Of a stretch of DNA of 64,000 nt, positions 23,998-33,160 are shown piece after piece. Origin of the DNA: Methylococcaceae bacterium (GTDB taxonomy: Bacteria > Pseudomonadota > Gammaproteobacteria > Methylococcales > Methylomonadaceae). A program made the translations under genes and the position numbers. Location: assembly GCA_013140705.1 (NCBI GenBank), contig JABFSH010000002.1:37283-101282 (forward strand), in the 5' to 3' direction. The notes beneath the pieces were generated by a model, which saw only the letters and a list, made by a program, of their open reading frames with translations, did not search any database and was not told where the DNA came from. The stretch's first letter is position 1. Every line of letters starts with the position of its first letter.

Positions 23998-26085
23998 TCA
24001 AACAACCCGATTTTCAAAAACCACGACCGTCTGGCTTTTAACCGGATAAAAATGAGTTTGCAATGCACGCTGATCTTGAGGTGGAACAATATCCTCTGGT
24101 GATAGTCGCGATGTGTCTATGGCCAGGCACCATTCCCTTCCAGAAACAACGGGCAATTCCATGGTCTCTGTCTGAACCGACATATTCAGAACAATATGCA
24201 AATCAGATTCACTTTCACTGAAGCCGGCCAAGGTAAAGACCAAAATTCTAGCTTCTGGATCATCCCATAGAGGTGCATCAAGCTGTTTTCCATGCCACGA
24301 AATATCAGGAAGATTTCTTCCTGGAACAAGCTTGCCCGTCAAAAAGCGACGTCGCATAATGGAAGGATGCCGCTTACGTAACGCAATCATGTTTTGTACG
24401 AAGCGAAGCATATCCGATTTGATGGCCGTCATATTCCAGTCTATCCATGTTATTTCATTATCCTGGCAATAACCGTTGTTGTTACCTTTTTGACTATGCA
24501 ATAACTCATTGCCTGCCAGTAACATAGGTACGCCTTGACTGACTAGCAAAATCACGTAGGCATTTTTTGCTTTTTTCCTGCGGAGCGCCAGAATTTCTGC
24601 ATCGTCGGTCTCGCCTTCAATACCGCAATTAAAGCTCAAATTGTGATTGCACCCATCCCGATTATTTTCACCGTTAGCAAAATTATGCTTTTGGTTATAA
24701 CTAAATAAGTCATATAAAGTGAATCCATCATGGCAGGTAACAAAGTTGATACTGCTGATCGGCAAACGTCCTTGATGCTCATAGAGATCGCTGCTACCAC
24801 AGATGCGTGTAGCAAGGTCTTTAATTACACCGTGATCACCACGCAAAAATTGACGGACGGTATCTCGATAGATACCATTCCATTCAGCCCATCGATAGCC
24901 CGGAAAACTGCCAACTTGATACAAACCAGCGGCATCCCACGCCTCGGCAATCAATTTGGTTTTTGCCAACTGTCTGGAAAGCTCGATACCCCAAAGTACC
25001 GGTGGATCAGACAAAACTTCTCCGCCCTCACCTCTAGCCATCGCGCTGGCAAGATCAAAACGGAAGCCATCGACATGCATCTCTTTGACCCAATATTCCA
25101 GGCAACTGATGATGAAGCGAGCCACCAAGGGATGATTGGCGTTTACTGTATTACCGCAACCGGTATAGTCATACAGGATACTTTTATCGAATGGATCATG
25201 GTGATAAAAAATATTATCGCCAATACCCCTGAAATTAATGATTGGGCCGCCTGCGCCAGCTTCGGACGTATGATTGAATACGACATCCATGATGACGCCT
25301 ATTCCGGCACAATGAAGTGCCTTGACTAAATCTCGAAACTCTTGAATATGGGTGCCTTGCTCGGGCGTGACACAATAACCAGGATGAGGACTAAAAAAAC
25401 TGTGAGTACTGTAGCCCCAATAATTTTTAAGACCAAGAGCAGCCGTATTTTCCGGCACATCCTGTTCATCAAACGCCATTACCGGTAATAGTTCAACATG
25501 GCTTACTCCCAATGCCTGCAGATACGGGATTTTTTCGATTAATCCTGAAAATGTGCCTGGATTACTGACACCCGAAGAAGCATGTCGGGTAAAGCCGCCG
25601 ACATGTAATTCATAAATGATGGCTTTTTCACTGCTAATACGAAGGGGGATGTCGCCTTCCCAATCATAGTCATCATCGGCTACAACACAGCGCATGGCTT
25701 TATGTCCATTATCGCCTGGATTACAGGCAGCGCTCCGCTCCCAGCGTTTGTGGCTGACTCCTTTTGCCCACGGATCAATCAGATGCTTTTCTTTGTCAAA
25801 ATGAAGCCCGGATGCAGAATGATTTGGGCCATCCATGCGCCAAACATACCAGGTGCCAACAGGTAATCCGACGACATAGACATGCCAGGAAAAAAATGTC
25901 CTGTCTTTGTCTTTCTGCAAAGTTATTATCTGAAATGGTTCGATACTGTCAGCTGTCTCAAACAGTAACAGTTCAGCACTGGTTGCATGACGACTAAATA
26001 TAGAAAAATTAACACCTCCGGCATTGGATCGAGTACCCGAAGGATACGGATTTCCATGTTTGACTTGGTATTGTTTATTCTGCAT
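23998..26085 (-). CDS. glgX: Glycogen debranching enzyme GlgX
   Basis: A 695-residue cytoplasmic alpha-amylase-family enzyme that hydrolyses alpha-1,6 branches of limit-dextrin glycogen. An N-terminal carbohydrate-binding domain (GNPYPSGTRSNAGGVNFSIF) is followed by the catalytic barrel. GH13 motifs seen are VIMDVVFNHT, DGFRFDLAS (nucleophile Asp), LIAEAWDA (acid Glu) and FVTCHDGFTL (transition-state Asp). A C-terminal beta domain ends the protein. I chose the ATG at 26085, which follows AGAGGGG; the frame also runs 29 codons upstream to a TTG without a ribosome-binding site. It stands alone, with no other glycogen genes in the window, and a long AT-rich region lies upstream. The length is close to isoamylase/GlgX relatives. 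Confidence 0.92.
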   Translation of the reverse strand: MQNKQYQVKHGNPYPSGTRSNAGGVNFSIFSRHATSAELLLFETADSIEPFQIITLQKDKDRTFFSWHVYVVGLPVGTWYVWRMDGPNHSASGLHFDKEKHLIDPWAKGVSHKRWERSAACNPGDNGHKAMRCVVADDDYDWEGDIPLRISSEKAIIYELHVGGFTRHASSGVSNPGTFSGLIEKIPYLQALGVSHVELLPVMAFDEQDVPENTAALGLKNYWGYSTHSFFSPHPGYCVTPEQGTHIQEFRDLVKALHCAGIGVIMDVVFNHTSEAGAGGPIINFRGIGDNIFYHHDPFDKSILYDYTGCGNTVNANHPLVARFIISCLEYWVKEMHVDGFRFDLASAMARGEGGEVLSDPPVLWGIELSRQLAKTKLIAEAWDAAGLYQVGSFPGYRWAEWNGIYRDTVRQFLRGDHGVIKDLATRICGSSDLYEHQGRLPISSINFVTCHDGFTLYDLFSYNQKHNFANGENNRDGCNHNLSFNCGIEGETDDAEILALRRKKAKNAYVILLVSQGVPMLLAGNELLHSQKGNNNGYCQDNEITWIDWNMTAIKSDMLRFVQNMIALRKRHPSIMRRRFLTGKLVPGRNLPDISWHGKQLDAPLWDDPEARILVFTLAGFSESESDLHIVLNMSVQTETMELPVVSGREWCLAIDTSRLSPEDIVPPQDQRALQTHFYPVKSQTVVVFENRVV

Positions 26086-27113
26086 ATCCCCTCTTAATTT
26101 ATTAACCACCAAAACAAGCAACTTATCTATGCTTTTTATTATCCGTCGTTGCATGATTTTATTTTGATTCAACCAAACATTTTAGAATTAAATTCTATCA
26201 TTATTCAACAAACTGATTAATTTAGCTGACTGTGATCATTTAATTTCATAAATGGTGAAGTTGTTTCAAGCTTTTATCGATCGAGAACTATTCAGGCCAT
26301 TGAAACTTCGATTTACATTTATAACAAAGCGCAAAATCAATCTCAACGATTTCAATAGAGCAAGCGAAATTTATTAGCAAATATTGAGCCCATTGTTTAC
26401 ATTATTGATTAATGGAGCCCTCTAAAAATTATCCGATCATGCTTCTACACGCTTAGCACGAACGGATAAGTTACTGATTTTATAAGACACCCGTTCGCAC
26501 TGAGCGTGTCGAAGTGCAATTTTTAGAGGTTCCCTAATATTAACTATCTTAAATTTTTTAACAGTACCAAACTCTTTTTATGCTTTAAATATGTGCGTAC
26601 GAAAACCCAATCTAGTGCGTTACTCCTCCTTCCGAAGAACCTAAATGAATCAACTTTTGCTTCCGGAAACAGTTTTTCAGAAACGATTATTGGCCATCAA
26701 CCTCGGCATTTGAACTGCAATTAACCTATACTAAAGTTTAAAGGTTTACTTAAGAAATCTGTTATTTTTTATTTATTTATAAAACCAATGCAATAAATTT
26801 CTAACCTTATTTTTTTAAGTAAATGAAAATTTTAATATTTAACTATATTTTAATTAACAGTCCACTCTGTTTTTAGCTACAATTTCTGGAAGCCTATTCG
26901 GCTGTACTTCCTGGGTTAGAAACTGACAATCGGCGAGTGGCCTGGAGTCAAATTTGTTTTTCTCCTTGGCAATATAGCTTGAATAAAAACTTTCCAAGCT
27001 AATTTTATATTGACTGGGATCCCGCCGATAACGGGCATCCTAATTTGAACTTAAACTTTTGGGCACTATCAATCAATTTTGATAACCCATTAATTTTGAA
27101 GGTTTTCATATAA
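26086..27113. other. AT-rich gene-free region with one small repeat element
   Basis: About 1 kb separates the divergent glgX and CHASE2 genes. It is strongly AT-rich, carries no convincing open frame, and contains one 111-bp element with terminal inverted repeats at 26419-26529. Promoters for both flanking genes should lie here, but I could not pick them with confidence. Confidence 0.6.
26419..26529. repeat. 111-bp MITE-like element
   Basis: Perfect 12-bp terminal inverted repeats (CCTCTAAAAATT / AATTTTTAGAGG) enclose a palindromic core copy at 26429-26468 whose arms are TTATCCG and CGGATAA, plus a second half reading CGTTCGCACTGAGCGTGTCG. It has no coding capacity. One end recurs at 5493-5504. 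Confidence 0.7.
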
Positions 27114-29801
27114 GTGCCCTTAGATAACAAAAGATATTCAGCACTCCTGATTGGCATAGCCATCATTGCCTTGGTTTTTAGTGCCGGTTTTTTTTCCATG
27201 ACCAAGCTGCTCAATGGCTTTGTTTATGACAAATTAATAACGAGTTATTCGAATATCGGTGCGTCTGAACGCTTGTTGGTCATCGAGGCCAATAGCCAAT
27301 CTGTCGATAGCGGCGACGAGGTTTGGCTCCAATTATTGAAAAACCTGCTATCGCACAATGTTGATCAGGTCGTATTTAATTTTTTGCCTGAGCATGTTTC
27401 GGAAAACTTTTATCAATTAGCCGTTAACTCTGGAAAAGTGATATTTGGCCGGAAATTGACTATAAACATTCAAAATCGGGAACCGCAATTACAAGAATTG
27501 CCATCGCCTGCGACTGGAAAAACTGTCACTTTTGGCCTTGTTGACACAGCCCAAAGTGATTACGGAGTATATCGAAAACAGACGGGCAGCCTTCAAATTG
27601 GCAACCTCATGTTACCCAGTATGGAAATCGTTGCGGCACAACGCTTAATGCGTAAAGACACACGACCGGTGTTAGACAAGTTTCGACTCAATTTTATTGG
27701 CGGTACTGCAAGATTACCCAAAATTGATTTAAAAAGAGCCCTAACGGGTGGTTTGATCAGTGAGTTAGTTTCAGGACGTACCGTGCTGGTTGGAGTTCCA
27801 GGTTTAGAGTCATCAGCCGGATACTTTACCCCTATTTCGGATAGTCGCGAGCAGGTTTCCGATGTCCTGTTTCATGGCTTTGCTCTCGATACCCTACTTT
27901 CTGATATTCCTATTGTAGAGTTGCCTCATTGGTCTAGTTTACTTGTAATCGCGTTGATTACCGTTGGAGAGATATTTTTATGCCAATGGTTGTCTTTTCA
28001 AATGTCGTTATTGGTATCCGTATTGCTGACAGTGTCTTATATAAGCATATGCTGGTCCGCACTGCATATTTTCTCGCTCTGGGTGCCGTTTGTTGAGTTG
28101 TTTTTCGCACAATGGCTCACCTTTGGTGTGGTTTCGCGTTATCGGGCCATTTTGGAAAATCAAGCACTGGATCAAATATTGCTCAACTTATCCACGAAGC
28201 TACAAGAAAAAGCATTTCCAGTCAGTTTTTATCGATCCGAAGATCATTGGACACAATTAATCACAATGATCAATCAAACTTTAAATTTAAACAGGCTGGT
28301 TTTTCTTGAGCGCGTGAAAGGAGATCATCGATTAAAAGAGATTGCCGCCTACCATTGCAGTATTGATGATGTTATCGAGCAACGCAGGGATTTTGAGCGC
28401 ACACCGTACAGCAGCGCCATTCTTGAAAATAAGCCCATTTTGCTGGACAGACCTTATTTAAAGGTAGTCGACGTAAATGAATATCAGTATCTGGCCCCTT
28501 TAATTTTTGCGGGTGACATTTTAGGTTTTTGGGCTTTCTCCATTGACCCAACCGAGATAAAGTCCAACTTAAAGTTCGTCTCGGTAACACAAACGTATAT
28601 GGAGCAAATTAGTGAGGCTTTACATTACCGCCAAGAATGGCAAAAACAACTGGAATCAAAAAACAATCCCCTGATGAATTATTTTCATTTGGAAGGAGGT
28701 ACTTCTTCATGTCAGTCTCTTGATCAATCCGTCATTTTATTGGAAAGGCGAAATTCTGAATTACAACAGGTATTTAATAGCCTGAATACCTGTGGAATTT
28801 TGTATGATTTATTTGGCAAAGTATTACTGGTTAATAAGCGCATGGAAGAACTGGCCCAATCAGTTAATTTACGGCCCTACAACATTACCGCACTGGATTT
28901 TATCATTGAAGTAACCGGCAATAGCATGGTCGACACCAGAAATTTATTGCAAAAAGTTATTTTAGACCAAGAAGCCCTATCTCTACCCGCCTCGATATTT
29001 GGAGAAAATAACCACCAAATCCTGCATGTAAAACCATTAAAAACACAAAATCCTGAATATGAAGCTGATTTTATTTCGCTTCAAAGCAATGAATTCCTGA
29101 CTAGCGGTATTTTATGCGAGTTGGTCGATATCACTGAAATAAACGCAACCAGCGAACTGAAAAAGAAAATGTTTGAACGATTTAGCCTTCAAACTGGCAA
29201 TGAACTTGAATCAGCGCTATCTTCCTTGTCGAAATTAAAAACCTCAGACAATCAAAACGCATTACTTTTGAATAGCATTCAGGGAAAAATTAATAATACC
29301 CTTGCCACACTGAAAGCAGTAAGTGGACAAATGAACATTGAGCTAAAAAGCCTGTTCACCAATAAATTACAGTGTTATCCAGTCGATGGTTTAGATGCGC
29401 TTGCAAAAGCGATCGATAAACTAAAGGATTACATGGCCGTAAGAGCCGTTAAGCTACACTTTGAAATGCCTGCATTATCAGGCCTGGTATTTGCCTCTCC
29501 AGCCGAGCTCTCTCCCCTATTCCATACCGTTTTATTAACCATCATTGATGATACCTACGAAGCTGGTGATGTGTGGGTGGAGATCGAAGAAAAGGCGGAT
29601 TGGGTTCACTACCGGATTCGGAATAATGGCATTGGCATTGCTGCCGACAATAAATCACGCCAATTCGATGACGATAACCCCACTACACAGAAGATGGTTC
29701 ATGCCATAAATTGCGTTAACAATTGGGGTGGCTCATTGGATATTTCCAGTCAAATTGGGGAAGGATCATCCGCTGAATTATCTTTAAAACGGTTTATATA
29801 A
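27114..29801 (+). CDS. CHASE2 and GAF domain membrane protein with degenerate kinase-like end
   Basis: An 895-residue membrane sensor. One N-terminal helix (residues ~10-30) is followed by an extracytoplasmic CHASE2-like domain (~30-255), then three membrane helices (~270-350), a GAF-like domain (~360-505), a PAS-like region (~540-680) and a HATPase-like end with NNGIGIAADN and a final GSLDISSQIGEGSSAELSL. I could not find a phosphoacceptor histidine of the usual S-x-x-x-H-E-L-R-x-P-L type, and the ATP-lid motifs are weak, so it may be a pseudokinase or act through protein contact. The start is GTG with GAAGG 12 bp upstream. It precedes the PgsC-like gene by 110 bp on the same strand and may sense the envelope for that system. 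Confidence 0.75.
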   Translation: MPLDNKRYSALLIGIAIIALVFSAGFFSMTKLLNGFVYDKLITSYSNIGASERLLVIEANSQSVDSGDEVWLQLLKNLLSHNVDQVVFNFLPEHVSENFYQLAVNSGKVIFGRKLTINIQNREPQLQELPSPATGKTVTFGLVDTAQSDYGVYRKQTGSLQIGNLMLPSMEIVAAQRLMRKDTRPVLDKFRLNFIGGTARLPKIDLKRALTGGLISELVSGRTVLVGVPGLESSAGYFTPISDSREQVSDVLFHGFALDTLLSDIPIVELPHWSSLLVIALITVGEIFLCQWLSFQMSLLVSVLLTVSYISICWSALHIFSLWVPFVELFFAQWLTFGVVSRYRAILENQALDQILLNLSTKLQEKAFPVSFYRSEDHWTQLITMINQTLNLNRLVFLERVKGDHRLKEIAAYHCSIDDVIEQRRDFERTPYSSAILENKPILLDRPYLKVVDVNEYQYLAPLIFAGDILGFWAFSIDPTEIKSNLKFVSVTQTYMEQISEALHYRQEWQKQLESKNNPLMNYFHLEGGTSSCQSLDQSVILLERRNSELQQVFNSLNTCGILYDLFGKVLLVNKRMEELAQSVNLRPYNITALDFIIEVTGNSMVDTRNLLQKVILDQEALSLPASIFGENNHQILHVKPLKTQNPEYEADFISLQSNEFLTSGILCELVDITEINATSELKKKMFERFSLQTGNELESALSSLSKLKTSDNQNALLLNSIQGKINNTLATLKAVSGQMNIELKSLFTNKLQCYPVDGLDALAKAIDKLKDYMAVRAVKLHFEMPALSGLVFASPAELSPLFHTVLLTIIDDTYEAGDVWVEIEEKADWVHYRIRNNGIGIAADNKSRQFDDDNPTTQKMVHAINCVNNWGGSLDISSQIGEGSSAELSLKRFI

Positions 29802-29911
29802 AGCCATCTTGCCCATAGAAAATACTTAGGCTCGTTATTTGAGCTCTATATGCACAAATAGTATTGACAATAATCATGAAATTGGATTTCTTTATTTAGC
29901 ACTGGTGTAAT

Positions 29912-32900
29912 TTGGATATTTTCCCTCTCGCTATTTTCCCGCAAGGCAGTCTCTCTAGCTCAATCATCCCGGTTGTGTGGGTTGGTTTATCTGTGGTTTG
30001 TTTTTTTAATTTACGACTCGGTTGGGTTTTATCGGGTCTGGTTGTTCCAGGTTACCTGGTACCGCTAATGTTGATTAAGCCTTGGGCAGCTACGGTAGTG
30101 TTGGGTGAAAGTTTCCTAACGTATTTTTTGGTTTGGCTGTTTTCGGAATATTTATCCCGATGGGCGTCCTGGTGTAATTTTTTTGGTCGCGATCGTTTTT
30201 TTGCTTTGATTCTTTGCAGCATTGTAGTAAGGCTGCTGGTTGACGGATGGTTATTACCGATAATGGGCGAATGGGTAAATCAACACTGGCATATTGCGTT
30301 TGATTACCATAATCAACTCCATAGTTTCGGACTAATCATTGTCGCGTTAATCGCTAACCAGTTCTGGAAAACAGGTTTTTTAAAAGGCTTGATACCATTA
30401 ACGGTAACGTTAGTACTAACTCTTGTCATTGTCCGCTACGGGTTAATGGAATTAACCAATTTTGATTTAAGCACTATCAGCTATTTATATGAGGACATGG
30501 CATCCTCTCTGCTGGCAACACCCAAGGCATATATCATCCTGGTGTCGACCGCATTTTTAGCTTCGCGCATGAATTTGCACTATGGTTGGGATTTTAATGG
30601 CATTTTGATACCCTCATTATTGGCCTTGCAGTGGTATCAACCCATTAAAATTCTGGCAACCCTCATTGAGTCGGGTATTATTTTAACGCTAGCCACTGTC
30701 GTGTTGAAAATGCCTTGGTTCAACAAAATGACTATCGAAGGCGCACGTAAATTGCTGATGTTCTTTAATATCAGTTTTGTTTACAAAATACTGTTAGGCC
30801 ATTTTATATTGGCGTTTTTCCCGGAGCTAAAAGTTACCGATTATTTCGGATTCGGCTATTTGTTGAGTTCACTGATGGCCGTCAAAATTCATGATCGCGC
30901 CATATTAGCAAGACTCACCCGAGCAACTTTACAAACCTCATTAACTGCGGTATTAGCCGCCAGTCTAATCGGTTTTTCTCTAACCCAATTCCCCATCTCC
31001 AAATTATTTACGGATTTCCAAAAAGTTGAACCATCCTCTGTTAATCGGCTGGAACCTTCGGAACAAACGTTATGGTCCTTACTGGATGAAGAACGAGTAG
31101 AACTTTATCAGGCAAAATTTAACAGCTATTACTCGTTGCCACTCGCACATGAACTTGATTTTTTCAGCGATGCATTAACCCTTTTGCAGGATTATAGTAA
31201 ACACCCGGAAGCCAATAAATTACAGCAGGCTGCTGACTATTTGAAAAAAGTTAATTACACGTTGAATGTGGTTAATGGCCGGTATTTATATCTGCACGAG
31301 AAGGCTCCGATGCGCGATTGGGGCGTCTATGTCATAGATACCCAGTCAACATCAACTTTATCGGTAGAAATTCCGGCACCACTGGATGAACTCGGCGTCT
31401 TTGATGCCGGTGTCGCATTATTTGATGGTCTTGGCGCTGAGTGCCTGGCCATTTCAGGAAGTAGTCGTGTGGCTGGCGCGGACTTTTCTTCCGATGTATT
31501 GCAAAGCAATCAGACTTTTTTCCATATCTTCCATAATCTGTTTAACCGACATAACATACTGCAAGTTCACTTGTATTCGCCAGAAACGGCAAGGCAGGTC
31601 AAAGGTATACGGCGAGCAGAAAACGAAATAGAGCTGCCCGGACTAGATTCAATATTATGGGTCAAGGAAAGCCTGCCGGAAAGTCTAAATCTGGTGAAAT
31701 TAAAAGAACTGATAGATCATTATAAAGTTGACTGGAGTGAGCCGCCTTTCGCCAACCGGCAGCGCCAGCTTTCGGGATACGGTTTTGCCGAACTGTTACT
31801 AAACCAGCAAGATGCGCGAAAATTACTTTTCAAACCGCTATTGTTAAAGCCAAATATCCATAAAATCGAGCAGGATTTACGTATTGATGGTTATTTGCAG
31901 GAATGGGTTTTAAACCGAAAGTTGCAAATTGCACCCAAAGGCAGCCAACTTTACAAAAAACCTAAACAGGAAGAATTGCTGTTTTTAGATGAACAGGTTG
32001 TAAGTCCTCTTCTAAAGTTTGTTCGGCAATCTTCTTTGTCTCCCAACGAATTAACCGACGACACGGATGAATTAAAAGCGATTGCTCAAGCAGCCAATAT
32101 CGTCGGCTATGAGTTGATCACCTATAAAGACCTATCGACAAATCAAAACTATTTAATTCTCGCAGAACAAGACAACAAGCCTTTACAGCATTGGGGAATC
32201 TATGTCCTTAGACTGGGCGGCGGCAGTAACTATGTAGTACAGATACCCAGACCTTTGTCCGAAATCAATAGCTTTGAATATGGCGTTTCTTTGTTTGAGC
32301 GACTGCAAGCCAAAATTCTGATGATTGGGACGACACATCCCTATGCAAATTCTGATTTCAGCTCAGATTTGGTAAATCCTGAAAACAAAATTAATGTTTT
32401 TAACCTGTTCAGTCAGGTTGTCCTGAGAGAAGCTCAGAACGACGAAATGATGATCGTAGTAAGTCGAGCCTTTCGATATCGGCCCAACAAACCCTTCCCT
32501 GAAGCCGATGTTTTTTTTGCGACAGAGCAAGGACTGATTGATCGGAATCAATTACAAGGAATAGCGCTTAAGTTATTGGATAGCATTGAAAGAGATGGCA
32601 TGAAGGTGCAATTAATTGATGGTTCAGAACAAACCATGAGTTATGAGGTGGGCACCACTGCACAATCAAACTATATCAATGCTACTCAAAACAAACATTT
32701 TGGAATTTTATGGTTGTCGCCAAATGCCAGAGCAGGTTACAGGCAACAAAATGAAAATCAATTGCAGGCTGCGCAGTTTAATTCATTGTCCATCAGGACC
32801 ATTGAGCAGGATTTATCGACTTATATACTTCAGCATCAAGAGCTTGCCACCCACTCTTCCGGCATTGCGGAATTACAATCCGGGATAACCGGCTATGTAG

Positions 32901-33160
32901 ACGAGCAGGATGTTGTGCGCTTGCAATATATACTGAGCATCGCCAAAGCTGGCGGTTATCAATTGGAGCGACTGCTTGACCGCAGGACAAAACAAGCCTT
33001 TCTATTGATTCATGATAAGGACGGCGCCCTTGTAGCCATTAGTAACTTGCTGCCTCGATCCAAGGAGAGTGTCTATTTAGATAAAAATGCGCCACTAAAA
33101 GCGAAGATCAGTGAATTTATAGATCAACGAAAAGCCTGGTTGATAGCGGGAATAGACTAA
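29912..33160 (+). CDS. PgsC/CapC-like polyglutamate synthesis protein, enlarged
   Basis: A 1082-residue protein. Residues ~15-190 match PgsC/CapC: SGLVVPGYL, GRDRFFALIL, a later LIANQFWKTG and the same order of membrane helices. PgsC of Bacillus is only ~149 residues and is the membrane partner of the PgsB ligase. Residues ~205-350 look like a second, diverged PgsC-type membrane unit (WDFNGILIPSLLAL). The long C-terminal part has two related modules, with WGVYVI near 470 and WGIYVL near 761, each followed by a GADFSSD- or NSDFSSD-like segment, and a partial third near 1000-1060. The start is TTG. It overlaps the next gene by one base (TAATG). The substrate is inferred, not shown. Confidence 0.8.
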   Translation: MDIFPLAIFPQGSLSSSIIPVVWVGLSVVCFFNLRLGWVLSGLVVPGYLVPLMLIKPWAATVVLGESFLTYFLVWLFSEYLSRWASWCNFFGRDRFFALILCSIVVRLLVDGWLLPIMGEWVNQHWHIAFDYHNQLHSFGLIIVALIANQFWKTGFLKGLIPLTVTLVLTLVIVRYGLMELTNFDLSTISYLYEDMASSLLATPKAYIILVSTAFLASRMNLHYGWDFNGILIPSLLALQWYQPIKILATLIESGIILTLATVVLKMPWFNKMTIEGARKLLMFFNISFVYKILLGHFILAFFPELKVTDYFGFGYLLSSLMAVKIHDRAILARLTRATLQTSLTAVLAASLIGFSLTQFPISKLFTDFQKVEPSSVNRLEPSEQTLWSLLDEERVELYQAKFNSYYSLPLAHELDFFSDALTLLQDYSKHPEANKLQQAADYLKKVNYTLNVVNGRYLYLHEKAPMRDWGVYVIDTQSTSTLSVEIPAPLDELGVFDAGVALFDGLGAECLAISGSSRVAGADFSSDVLQSNQTFFHIFHNLFNRHNILQVHLYSPETARQVKGIRRAENEIELPGLDSILWVKESLPESLNLVKLKELIDHYKVDWSEPPFANRQRQLSGYGFAELLLNQQDARKLLFKPLLLKPNIHKIEQDLRIDGYLQEWVLNRKLQIAPKGSQLYKKPKQEELLFLDEQVVSPLLKFVRQSSLSPNELTDDTDELKAIAQAANIVGYELITYKDLSTNQNYLILAEQDNKPLQHWGIYVLRLGGGSNYVVQIPRPLSEINSFEYGVSLFERLQAKILMIGTTHPYANSDFSSDLVNPENKINVFNLFSQVVLREAQNDEMMIVVSRAFRYRPNKPFPEADVFFATEQGLIDRNQLQGIALKLLDSIERDGMKVQLIDGSEQTMSYEVGTTAQSNYINATQNKHFGILWLSPNARAGYRQQNENQLQAAQFNSLSIRTIEQDLSTYILQHQELATHSSGIAELQSGITGYVDEQDVVRLQYILSIAKAGGYQLERLLDRRTKQAFLLIHDKDGALVAISNLLPRSKESVYLDKNAPLKAKISEFIDQRKAWLIAGID

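Noticed and set aside
24730..25329. A 199-codon plus-strand frame
   Set aside because: It is antisense to glgX, whose catalytic motifs are intact; no family resemblance or start signal.
29864..29911. A sigma-70 promoter before the PgsC-like gene
   Set aside because: TTGACA is present at 29864-29869, but no acceptable -10 box lies at 16-18 bp, so I did not call it.
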